Assembly: GCA_048594975.1 (NCBI GenBank)
Contig: JBMDXQ010000024.1
Coordinates: forward strand, 1 to 64,000
Length of the DNA: 64,000 nucleotides
Source: JBMDXB01 sp048594975
GTDB lineage: Bacteria > Acidobacteriota > Vicinamibacteria > Vicinamibacterales > 2-12-FULL-66-21
Direction: 5' to 3'
The notes under the pieces were generated by a model, which saw nothing but the letters and a program-made list of their open reading frames with translations, did not search any database and was not told where the DNA came from. A program made the position numbers and the translations under genes. Positions 16,784-26,668 of this stretch are shown piece by piece; position 1 is the stretch's first letter, and the number at the start of each line of letters is the position of its first letter.

Positions 16784-18094
16784 ATGTCGCTCTTCGACGA
16801 CGAGCCAGTCCCCCGGCCGGCACCCGCCGCACCCCTGGCCGAGCGGATGCGCCCGGCGACGCTCGACGAGTTCGTCGGCCAGGACGAGCTGATCGGCCCG
16901 GGGCGGCCGCTCCGGCTCGCCATCGAGCAGGACCGCCTGCAGTCGATCATCCTCTGGGGCCCGCCGGGGACCGGCAAGACCACGCTCGCGCGCGTCATCG
17001 CCAGGGTGACGCGGGCACACTTCATCGCCTTCAGCGCGGTGCTGTCGGGCATCAAGGAGATTCGCGCCGTCATGGCGGAAGCCGAGGAAGCCCGGCGCCG
17101 CCTGGGACGCCGCACGATCCTGTTCATCGACGAGATCCACCGCTTCAACAAGGCGCAGCAGGACGCGTTTCTGCCGCGCGTCGAGGCGGGTGACATCGTC
17201 CTCATCGGCGCGACGACCGAGAACCCGTCCTTCGAGGTGAACTCGGCGCTGCTGTCGCGCTCCAAGGTATACGTCCTGAAGCCGCTCGACGTCGGCGCGG
17301 TCGTGACGATCCTGCGCCGGGCGCTCGCCGACCGCGAGCGGGGCCTGGGCGGGCTCGAACTCTCCGCCGAAGACGAAGGGCTGCAGGCGATCGCACGATA
17401 CGCGAACGGCGACGCCCGGGTGGCGCTCAACATGATGGAGATGGCGGCAGCGCAGGCGGGCCACGGCGGGCGGATCGACGCGGCGGCGATTGCCGAGCTC
17501 GCGCAGAGCCGGGCGCTGCTCTACGACAAGTCCGGCGAGGAGCACTACAACCTGATCTCGGCGCTCCACAAGTCGATGCGCAACAGCGATCCGGACGCCG
17601 CCGTCTACTGGCTGGCGCGCATGCTCGAAGCCGGCGAGGACCCGTTGTATGTCGCCCGCCGCCTGGTGCGCTTCGCGTCCGAGGACGTCGGCAACGCCGA
17701 CCCGCAGGCGCTCACGGTGGCAATCGCCGCCAAGGACGCCGTTCACTTCATCGGCATGCCGGAGGGCAATACGGCCCTGGCGCAGGCGGCGATTTACCTG
17801 GCGACCGCCCCCAAGAGCAACGCCGTGTACACCGCGTACGCCGCCGCCGCCGACGCAGCGGCGAACGAGATCGCCGAGCCGGTGCCGCTGCACCTGCGGA
17901 ACGCGCCGACGAAGCTGATGAAAGGACTCGAGTACGGCAAGGGCTATCGCTACGCGCACGACGAGCCGGAAGGGATTGCCGCCGGAATGGAGTGCCTGCC
18001 CCCGGCGCACAGGGGGCGGAGATTCTACGAGCCGACCGACCGCGGGTTCGAGGCTGAACTGCGGCGGCGGCTCGAGTTGTGGCGAAAACGATAA
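16784..18094 (+). CDS. rarA: Replication-associated recombination protein A (RarA/MgsA AAA ATPase)
   Basis: A 436-residue AAA+ ATPase related to clamp loaders and eukaryotic WRNIP1; it acts at stalled forks. The ATG at 16784 gives a short N-terminus followed by the conserved RMRPATLDEFVGQDELIG. Walker A is GPPGTGKTTLA near residue 62, Walker B is ILFIDEIHRFNKAQQD near 112, sensor 1 is IGATTENPSFEVN, and the arginine finger region is LLSRSKVYVL. The C-terminal tetramerisation domain carries DKSGEEHYNLISALHKSMRN and the conserved ALxYLARMLEAGEDP-like stretch (here AVYWLARMLEAGEDP). Length is typical. Confidence 0.96.
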   Translation: MSLFDDEPVPRPAPAAPLAERMRPATLDEFVGQDELIGPGRPLRLAIEQDRLQSIILWGPPGTGKTTLARVIARVTRAHFIAFSAVLSGIKEIRAVMAEAEEARRRLGRRTILFIDEIHRFNKAQQDAFLPRVEAGDIVLIGATTENPSFEVNSALLSRSKVYVLKPLDVGAVVTILRRALADRERGLGGLELSAEDEGLQAIARYANGDARVALNMMEMAAAQAGHGGRIDAAAIAELAQSRALLYDKSGEEHYNLISALHKSMRNSDPDAAVYWLARMLEAGEDPLYVARRLVRFASEDVGNADPQALTVAIAAKDAVHFIGMPEGNTALAQAAIYLATAPKSNAVYTAYAAAADAAANEIAEPVPLHLRNAPTKLMKGLEYGKGYRYAHDEPEGIAAGMECLPPAHRGRRFYEPTDRGFEAELRRRLELWRKR

Positions 18095-18171
18095 CCGCGG
18101 GGAACGACTCCCAAACGCCGCCTGCCAACGCTCTGGTAATGGGCCCTTGGTCGTCGGGAGTTGTCGCGGTT
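18093..18171. terminator. Imperfect hairpin between convergent genes
   Basis: The two convergent genes rarA and the riboswitch-controlled protease are separated by 76 bases. AACCGCG at 18093-18099 pairs with CGCGGTT at 18165-18171, and ACTCCC at 18107-18112 pairs with GGGAGT at 18156-18161. The stem overlaps both stop codons. No T-run follows on either side, so bidirectional termination is inferred from position and symmetry only. Confidence 0.45.
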
Positions 18172-19040
18172 CAGTCCAGATGCTCGACCTTGCGGAACAT
18201 CTCGCCGCGCAGCGGCAGGATGAACGAGAAGCGGTAGTCGCCCTGCATCCGGCCTACGGGGATGCCCACCAGTTCGCCTTCCCGATTGAGGACACCGCCG
18301 CCCGATACGCCGGGGTGCCCGTCGGTCAGGCACGTGACGAGCTGGTTGGCAGTGCGCTGGCCGACGTAGCCGGTCGCGACGATGATCCCTTTCGAATAAT
18401 CGTTGCCGAGGCGGAAGATCGGATCGGCGAAATCGAAGGGGTACCGCAGGTTCACGGTCAGCGGCGGTAAATCCAGCTCTTCCTTCACCCGGATGATCGC
18501 CCAGTCGCCGGGATCGACTTCGGCGCGCGCATCGCCGGCGTCGATCAGGCGCGCGTTGAGCGAACGCCCACGGTACGAGACTTTGATAGATTTGATGCGC
18601 CGCGGGTCCGCGAGCCCGTCCTGCCCGAGGACGACCACGCCGTGCTTCACGGTGATGAAGTAGCCGTTGCCGAGGTAGCCGGCGGTGCCGTAGCTGCTCG
18701 ACCCGCGGTCGTCGTAGGAATACAGCTCCACGAAGCTGTCGCGCCGCTCGCGCAGCAGGTTGAGCGGAAGCAGCCCCATTTCCTGCTGCAGCTGGCGCTT
18801 CACGTCCTCGACCAGCGCCGCGCGCGTGCTTTCGTCGTCGACCTGCGGTACGGTGCGCCCGGTTGTTCCCGCCGTCGCCAGCGCGTCGCGGCGGCGGAGC
18901 AGGTCGAGCTCTGCCCGCAGCTCGGCGAGACGTTCGGCGCTGTCGGCGTTGTTACGCGCGGCGAGGTAGCTGCCGAGTCCGAAGAACAGCAGCGCGATCG
19001 AGAGCGAGAGCAGGACGGGAACGATCCGGCGGTGCGACAT
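18171..19040 (-). CDS. Membrane-anchored trypsin-like serine protease under a GEMM-type riboswitch
   Basis: A 289-residue protein starting at ATG 19040 (MSHRRIVPVLLSLSIALLFF). One N-terminal transmembrane helix (residues 6-27) is followed by a coiled coil with Leu/Arg/Glu heptads (residues 35-85), then an S1-type protease fold. The catalytic His is probably in YFITVKHGVVV near residue 140, Asp in DPGDWAIIRV near 187 and Ser in GHPGVSGGGVLNREG near 245. The order and spacing fit chymotrypsin-fold proteases, although the flanking residues differ from the HtrA consensus and no PDZ domain follows. The short leader contains a GEMM-like aptamer whose last helix holds the Shine-Dalgarno GGAG. Confidence 0.75.
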   Translation of the reverse strand: MSHRRIVPVLLSLSIALLFFGLGSYLAARNNADSAERLAELRAELDLLRRRDALATAGTTGRTVPQVDDESTRAALVEDVKRQLQQEMGLLPLNLLRERRDSFVELYSYDDRGSSSYGTAGYLGNGYFITVKHGVVVLGQDGLADPRRIKSIKVSYRGRSLNARLIDAGDARAEVDPGDWAIIRVKEELDLPPLTVNLRYPFDFADPIFRLGNDYSKGIIVATGYVGQRTANQLVTCLTDGHPGVSGGGVLNREGELVGIPVGRMQGDYRFSFILPLRGEMFRKVEHLD

Positions 19041-19047
19041 CACAGTC

Positions 19048-19125
19048 TCCAAGTTCGGCAGCCAAACCACCCCGAAGGGGGCTTACAGCTTTGCGATCCC
19101 GCTGGGGACAGCCCTTTCGCTTGGA
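19048..19125 (-). promoter_or_regulatory. Candidate GEMM (cyclic di-GMP-I class) riboswitch aptamer
   Basis: Read on the minus strand, TCCAAG (19125-19120) and CTTGGA (19053-19048) close the element as P1. Inside, in order, are the GEMM landmarks CGAAAGGGC, a UCCC/GGGA hairpin (P2), the invariant-looking CGCAAAGC, a CCCC-UUCG-GGGG hairpin (P3), and GGCTGCCGAA as in the GEMM 3' end. The Shine-Dalgarno GGAG lies partly in the 3' strand of P1, six bases before the ATG at 19040, so ligand binding could occlude it. Class assignment is from memory of the consensus. The segment between GGGC and P2 (UG instead of AAA) deviates. Confidence 0.7.
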
Positions 19126-19152
19126 CAGCGTAGAACTTGCTGGGATGTTCCA

Positions 19153-19181
19153 AATGTAAGACGTTTTCCCACACCAGTCAA
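19153..19181 (-). promoter_or_regulatory. Sigma-70-type promoter upstream of the riboswitch
   Basis: On the minus strand, TTGACT (19181-19176) and TACATT (19158-19153) are separated by exactly 17 bases. A start of transcription near 19146 would give a leader of about 20 bases before the aptamer, a fitting geometry for the riboswitch-protease transcript. Confidence 0.65.
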
Positions 19182-19201
19182 GGGTAAATTCAAGGGTAAA
19201 T
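19178..19201. repeat. Two tandem copies of TCAAGGGTAAAT overlapping the -35 box
   Basis: The 12-base sequence occurs at 19178-19189 and 19190-19201 with no mismatch. It starts inside the -35 element of the protease promoter. Spacing of a little over one helical turn suits a dimeric DNA-binding protein on one DNA face, possibly an activator. No regulator can be named. Confidence 0.6.
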
Positions 19202-19649
19202 CTTACGCGGTCAGCAGTTTATGCTCGAGGCGGTGTGTTCACGCCTTCACGCGACCCACGTCGCTCATTCGCCGTCGCACGTGGATCGGACGATCGGACG
19301 CCTGCGACGGCGTCGACGAACTCCGTGAAGCCTGTGGCTTCGAACGCCGACTCGGATCCAGGGATACGCGTACTTGGACGACGACACGCCGGGTTTTGGC
19401 GGGACCGGGTAACCTTCGATCGTCCGCGCTTGCGCGACCGGGCGTAGCCGATCGCTGCCTCGATCAGCTTCACGGAGAGGCGCTGGCGCCCGATGCGCGC
19501 GATGGAACGCCGGTGTCGATCACACCCCGCGGCCCTCAGAGCTGCGGCGCGAGGGCGAGCGGCGCAGCGCATCTCAGGTCTCCCCGGGGCGCGACCGCCC
19601 CAGCCCGCCGGCTCGCGTTCGTCACACCCGAGCCACGGCTGGACGCCCC

Positions 19650-20065
19650 CGGCGGCTCCACCTTGCCGGCCCTTCGCTGCGCGAGATCGCAAAGGCACTC
19701 TCGCTGAGCCACCAGCGCGTGCAGCAGATCGTCAACGGCGCCGGCGGTACGAGGTGGCACCGCGTGCGGCGCATGCGTAGGGCGACACGCGATGCCGTGT
19801 GCACTGGTGCGGGCGCCCGCGAGCGAGGTCTCGAAGCTCGTCGCCGGGCCGAACGTGTTCATCTGTGACGCCGGCATGGGGGCCGCCGAGCGCATCGTGG
19901 CAGCCGACCCGCGGGGTGGAGGCTCGCTGAACCGCGCGCCCGCCGGATCGACCCGCCGATGCTCGGTCTGCCGCACGCGCGGCAGCGCCACCCGACCGCT
20001 GATTGTCGGCCCGGCGAACGTCTGCGCTGAGTGCCTCAAAACGTGCCGCGACATCGTGGAGCCAG
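19650..20065 (+). pseudogene. Relic of an HTH plus ClpX-type zinc-finger protein
   Basis: Frame by frame, pieces of one protein can be read. From about 19653 a helix-turn-helix (LREIAKALSLSHQRVQQIV) is followed, in a different frame from 19798, by SEVSKLVAGPNVFICDAG. That is a ClpX C4-type zinc-finger segment in which two of the four cysteines are lost. A second, intact-looking finger follows at 19960-20046 (CSVC near its start and VCAEC near its end). The frames do not join without a shift, and the last frame runs on into DNA antisense to the DinB gene. This is probably a decayed copy of the HTH/ClpX-finger proteins seen in actinobacteria and soil bacteria. The flanking 19219-19650 has broken frames but no recognisable gene. 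Confidence 0.55.
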
Positions 20066-20124
20066 GGCGGACTGACGCGTTCGGTCGGCTTTCGCAGCCG
20101 CCGGCCGGCTCCAGTACCGGCCGG

Positions 20125-20640
20125 CTACAGGTACCGCTGCCGGATGATGTCCAGGTGGTGGATGACGTGCCCGGCTGCGAGAAACGCGAGGGCACGGACG
20201 GTGAACGGGTTGTCGCTGGCGAGGCCGCGCCGCGACCACGCCTCGGCGGGGAGGTGGCGGAAGAATGCGATCGTCGCCCCGCGCACCAGCCGGAACTCTT
20301 CGACGTGCGCGCCCCAGGGGAGCGCGTCGCCGGGCGCGTGCGACATCGCGACGTGCTGGTCGAAGCTCGGCAACGGGCTGTCGAACCCCCGGGCGAACCA
20401 AAAGGCGCGGAACAGGAAGAGGCGCTCCGTGTCGTTGATGTGGTCGAGCACCTCGCGGATGCTCCACTTGCCCGGCTCGTAGCGCCGGAGCGACTGCTCC
20501 TCGGTGATCTCCTGGCAGAAGGCGAGCGTATCCGGGAGCTGCGCCTGGAGGATCGAGCAGATGTCGTGGCCGGTGACCCGATCGATGTACCGGAAGTAGT
20601 ACTCGGCGGCCTCGCTGCGATCGACGGCGGCGTGGATCAT
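20125..20640 (-). CDS. DinB-family (DinB_2) protein
   Basis: A 171-residue protein of the DinB/YfiT four-helix-bundle superfamily. The start is ATG 20640 (MIHAAVDRSEAAEYYFRYI). The metal-binding histidines are visible: the motif WSIREVLDHINDTERLFLFRA near residues 58-78 supplies the first, and AGHVIHHLDIIRQRY near residues 156-170 the second pair. Members include metal-dependent thiol transferases and many proteins of unknown role; the reaction here is unknown. It follows mutL after seven bases on the same strand, suggesting co-transcription, but there is no known functional link. Confidence 0.85.
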   Translation of the reverse strand: MIHAAVDRSEAAEYYFRYIDRVTGHDICSILQAQLPDTLAFCQEITEEQSLRRYEPGKWSIREVLDHINDTERLFLFRAFWFARGFDSPLPSFDQHVAMSHAPGDALPWGAHVEEFRLVRGATIAFFRHLPAEAWSRRGLASDNPFTVRALAFLAAGHVIHHLDIIRQRYL

Positions 20641-20647
20641 CGGGACG

Positions 20648-22429
20648 TCAGATTCGCTGGAAGTTCTTCTCGATCTCCCGCCGCGTGATGCGCAGGACGA
20701 CGGGACGGCCATGCGGGCAGACGCTCGAGTACGCCGTGCGCCGCAGTTCCTCGAGAATGTACCGCATCTTTTCCATCGTCAAGGGGTAGTTCGCCTTGAC
20801 GGCGGCGTGGCAGGCCATGGTCGCGGCGATCCGCCGGAGCGCGTCCTCGATGCGCGAGCCGCGGTCGAGCCCCTCGAGGTCCTCGGCGAGCGCGCGGACG
20901 GCGGCCTTGCACTGCGCCGGGTCGAGGACCGCGGGGACGGCGCGCAGACGAAGCGAGTCGCCGCCGAACTCTTCGATTTCGAGGCCGAACCGCGCGAGGG
21001 TCGCCCGCTGCGCGGCGAGCGTCTGGCGCTGCGCCGAGGAGAGCTCGATGACGATCGGCATCAGCAGCTGCTGGCTCTCCAGCCGGCCGGCGGTCAGCTT
21101 CTCCATCAACTGCTCGAAGAGCACGCGCTCGTGCGCGACGTGCTGGTCGATGATGGCCAGCCCCTCGTCGTCGATGGCGATGATGAAGGTGTCGCGGAAC
21201 TGGCCGAGCGGGATCATGGGACGGACGTCGGCGGGCCCGAAGGCGGTCGCAGGTACAGCCGTTGCCGGCCCGGCGCTGGCTTCCGTCGGGTGGCGGATGC
21301 CCTCCGTCGAGGCGTCGCCGGCGTCGCCAAATGGTGACGGCGGTGTCCACCGGCTTCCTACCGTCGCGCCGGCCAGCACGCCGGGAATGGCCATTGGCCT
21401 GGGCTCGGTGGAGGGCGGCGCGAACGGCGTGAACTGCAGTTCCGGCGCGCGCCCCTGGCCGAGCGCGTCCATGAGGGCCCGCCGCAGCACCTCGTGCACG
21501 AGCGACTGCTCGAGGAAACGCACCTCCGCCTTCGTGGGGTGGACGTTCACATCCACGCGATCCGGCGGGATCTCGATGAACAGGTGGACCTCCGGGCTGC
21601 GCTCCTTGATCGTGGCGACGCTGTACGCGTCGGCGATGGCGTGCGCGATCGTCCGGTCCTTGACGATACGGCGATTGACGAACACGTTCTGCGGCCCCCG
21701 CACCGGCCCCTGGTCGCCGAGCGCGGCGGCGTAGCCGTGAATGCGCAGCCCGGCGGCCTCCTTCCGGATCTCGACGAGGTCGGGCCGCTCGCCGAACAGC
21801 TGGAAGAACCGCTCGGCGAGCCCGGCTGCCGGAGGGCACTGGAGGAGCTGCCGCGGACCGCTTACCAGCGTGAAGCCCGTTTCCGGGTAGCCGAGCGCCA
21901 TCTGGGTCACGAGCCGCGAGATCTGCGCCGATTCGGCGGTGTCGGACTTGAGGAACTTGCGGCGGGCCGGCAGGTTGTAGAAGAGGTCCGCGACCTCGAC
22001 GCAGGTGCCCTCTGGCGCCCCCACCTCGCGGACCGAGGCGACCGTCCCGCCGTTCACCCGCACTTCGGTCGCGCCGCCGCCGCGCGCGCGCGTGCGCAGG
22101 ACGAAATGCGACACCGAGGCGATGCTGGGCAGCGCCTCGCCGCGAAAGCCGAGCGTGCGGATCGCGGCGAGATCCTCCGGCGTCGCGATCTTGCTGGTCG
22201 CGTGGCGCTCGATCGCGAGCCTGGCGTCCTCCGGGTCCATGCCGTCACCGTCGTCCTCGACCCGTACCAGCTTTTTGCCGCCCAGCTCGATCGTGACGGT
22301 GATCCGCCGTGCGCCCGCGTCGAGGGCGTTCTCGGTCAGCTCCTTGACGACCGACGCGGGACGCTCGACGACCTCGCCGGCGGCGATCTGGTTCGCGAGC
22401 TGGACGGGCAGGCGGTGGACTCGGGGCAT
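20648..22429 (-). CDS. mutL: DNA mismatch repair protein MutL
   Basis: A 593-residue protein. The ATG at 22429 begins MPRVHRLPVQLANQIAAGEVVERPASV, the standard MutL start. The GHKL ATPase motifs are complete: ENALDAGA, DDGDGMD, HATSKI and TLGFRGEALPSI (motif III). The N-terminal domain ends with the usual DVNVHPTKAEVRFL near residue 320. A Pro/Ala-rich linker leads to the C-terminal dimerisation domain, which carries the QHVAHERVLFEQ-type segment and the endonuclease-family ACHAAVKANYPLT and CPHGRPVVLRITRREIEK elements. Mutation-avoidance role: couples MutS recognition to strand incision. mutS is not in the window. The VOC gene lies 11 bases upstream. Confidence 0.96.
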   Translation of the reverse strand: MPRVHRLPVQLANQIAAGEVVERPASVVKELTENALDAGARRITVTIELGGKKLVRVEDDGDGMDPEDARLAIERHATSKIATPEDLAAIRTLGFRGEALPSIASVSHFVLRTRARGGGATEVRVNGGTVASVREVGAPEGTCVEVADLFYNLPARRKFLKSDTAESAQISRLVTQMALGYPETGFTLVSGPRQLLQCPPAAGLAERFFQLFGERPDLVEIRKEAAGLRIHGYAAALGDQGPVRGPQNVFVNRRIVKDRTIAHAIADAYSVATIKERSPEVHLFIEIPPDRVDVNVHPTKAEVRFLEQSLVHEVLRRALMDALGQGRAPELQFTPFAPPSTEPRPMAIPGVLAGATVGSRWTPPSPFGDAGDASTEGIRHPTEASAGPATAVPATAFGPADVRPMIPLGQFRDTFIIAIDDEGLAIIDQHVAHERVLFEQLMEKLTAGRLESQQLLMPIVIELSSAQRQTLAAQRATLARFGLEIEEFGGDSLRLRAVPAVLDPAQCKAAVRALAEDLEGLDRGSRIEDALRRIAATMACHAAVKANYPLTMEKMRYILEELRRTAYSSVCPHGRPVVLRITRREIEKNFQRI

Positions 22430-22440
22430 CGACGGGCCGT

Positions 22441-22803
22441 CTACATGGCCTCTTTCCAGATACCCATCACGCGGCCGTCCGGGTCGGCAAACAGGGAGAA
22501 GGACCCCATGCCCGGGACCTGCTGCTTCTCGACGACGATCTTGCCGCCGGCGGCGGTGATCTTCTTCGCGTAGGCGTCGAGATCGTTCACGGCGATGTAG
22601 AACGTCATGTTGCCCGGCCACGGCCCGGACCTGTCGGGCGTCATGATGCCGCCGCCGATTCCCCCCTGGCCGCCCGGCTCCGCGACCCGGTAGTTCAACT
22701 CAGGGTGATGCGTGATCTTCCAGTCGAAGACCGTCCTGTAGAAGTCGGCTGTCCGCTCCGCATTCTCCGACCACAGCTCCCAGTGCACGACCGGCGAACC
22801 CAT
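22441..22803 (-). CDS. VOC-family (glyoxalase/bleomycin-resistance-like) protein
   Basis: A 120-residue single-domain protein of the vicinal-oxygen-chelate superfamily. The ATG at 22803 has GGAGG a few bases upstream and begins MGSPVVHWELWSENAERTADFY, a typical VOC start; the C-terminus SLFADPDGRVMGIWKE is also typical. The metal-site histidine and glutamate at the usual positions are likely H7 and E117. Proteins of this subgroup often lack known substrates; some are in antibiotic or aldehyde detoxification. It sits between corA and mutL on the same strand. Confidence 0.85.
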   Translation of the reverse strand: MGSPVVHWELWSENAERTADFYRTVFDWKITHHPELNYRVAEPGGQGGIGGGIMTPDRSGPWPGNMTFYIAVNDLDAYAKKITAAGGKIVVEKQQVPGMGSFSLFADPDGRVMGIWKEAM

Positions 22804-22874
22804 ACGCCCTCCTTGCTCGATGCTCGCGCCGCGACTCCCGCATTCCCGTTCTGCTCCCTGGCGGATCCACGAGA

Positions 22875-23836
22875 CTACAGCCACCTCCGCCGGCGGAAGA
22901 ACCCCAACATCGCGACGCTGATCGCGATCATGGCAATCGTGATCCACCAGAACTGCGCCCTTTCCCCGCCCGGCAGTTCCGGCAGCTCGACGTTCATGCC
23001 GTAGAGCCCGACGACGACGCTGAGCGGCATGAAGATGGTCGCGATGATCGTCAGCACCTTCATCACGCCGTTCAACGCGTTCGACACGGCGGCGAGGTGC
23101 GCGTCGAGCAGGCTGCCGATCCGATCCTGAAAGAACACCGCCTCGTCGGAGAGGCGCACGAGGTGGTCGTAGACGTCGCGGAACCGGTAGGAGAGCGGCT
23201 CGGAGATGAGCGGGAACTCGCGACGCGCCAGCCGGCCCACCGCATCGCGCTCCGGCAGCACGACCCGGCGGAGCGACGACACGTCGCGCTTGAAGTCGAG
23301 GATGCGCCGGGCGAGGTGCGGATCCGGGCGCTGGAATACTTCCTTCTCCAGCCGATCCAGGCGGTCGCCGAGCTTCTCCACCTCGGGTCGGTAGTTGTCG
23401 ACCATGGTGTCGACGATGCGGTGCATCAGCGCCGCCGGCCCCTCGGACAGCGCGCCGGCGTTCTTGCGGCAGACCTCCTTGACCCGGCTGATCGACCGCG
23501 ACACCCCGGAGTGCACGGTCACCAGGTAGTTCGGGCCGAGGAAGAAATCGACGTCGACGGTGCGGAAGCAGTGCTCCTTCGCCCTGAAGTCGATCCCGTG
23601 GAGGATCAGGTACAGGTACTCGGGATACGGTTCGATCTTGGGGTGGTGGATCTCGCTGACCGCGTCCTCGACCGAGAGCTCGTGAAAACGAAAAACGTCG
23701 GACATGATGCGCGTTTCGCCGGGCGTCGGCGCGCTGAGGTCCACCCACAGGACGACCCCGCTGGCGGGGTCGAGCCAGGCGGAGTCGAGCTCGGCGACTT
23801 CCGAGGTCTTCCCCGCCTGGTGGCTGAAGATCGTGA

Positions 23837-23840
<4 letters not shown>
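22875..23840 (-). CDS. corA: Magnesium/cobalt transporter CorA family
   Basis: A 321-residue divalent-cation channel. The N-terminal cytoplasmic funnel is followed by two transmembrane helices at the C-terminus (about residues 262-283 and 295-315). The selectivity motif GMN (in VGLYGMNVELPE) falls between them at the expected place. The protein ends RRRRWL after the last helix, as in other members. Its start codon overlaps the stop of ppdK by four bases, so it is translationally coupled to that enzyme. Confidence 0.93.
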
Positions 23841-26659
<2,819 letters not shown>

Positions 26660-26668
26660 CGGTGTGGA

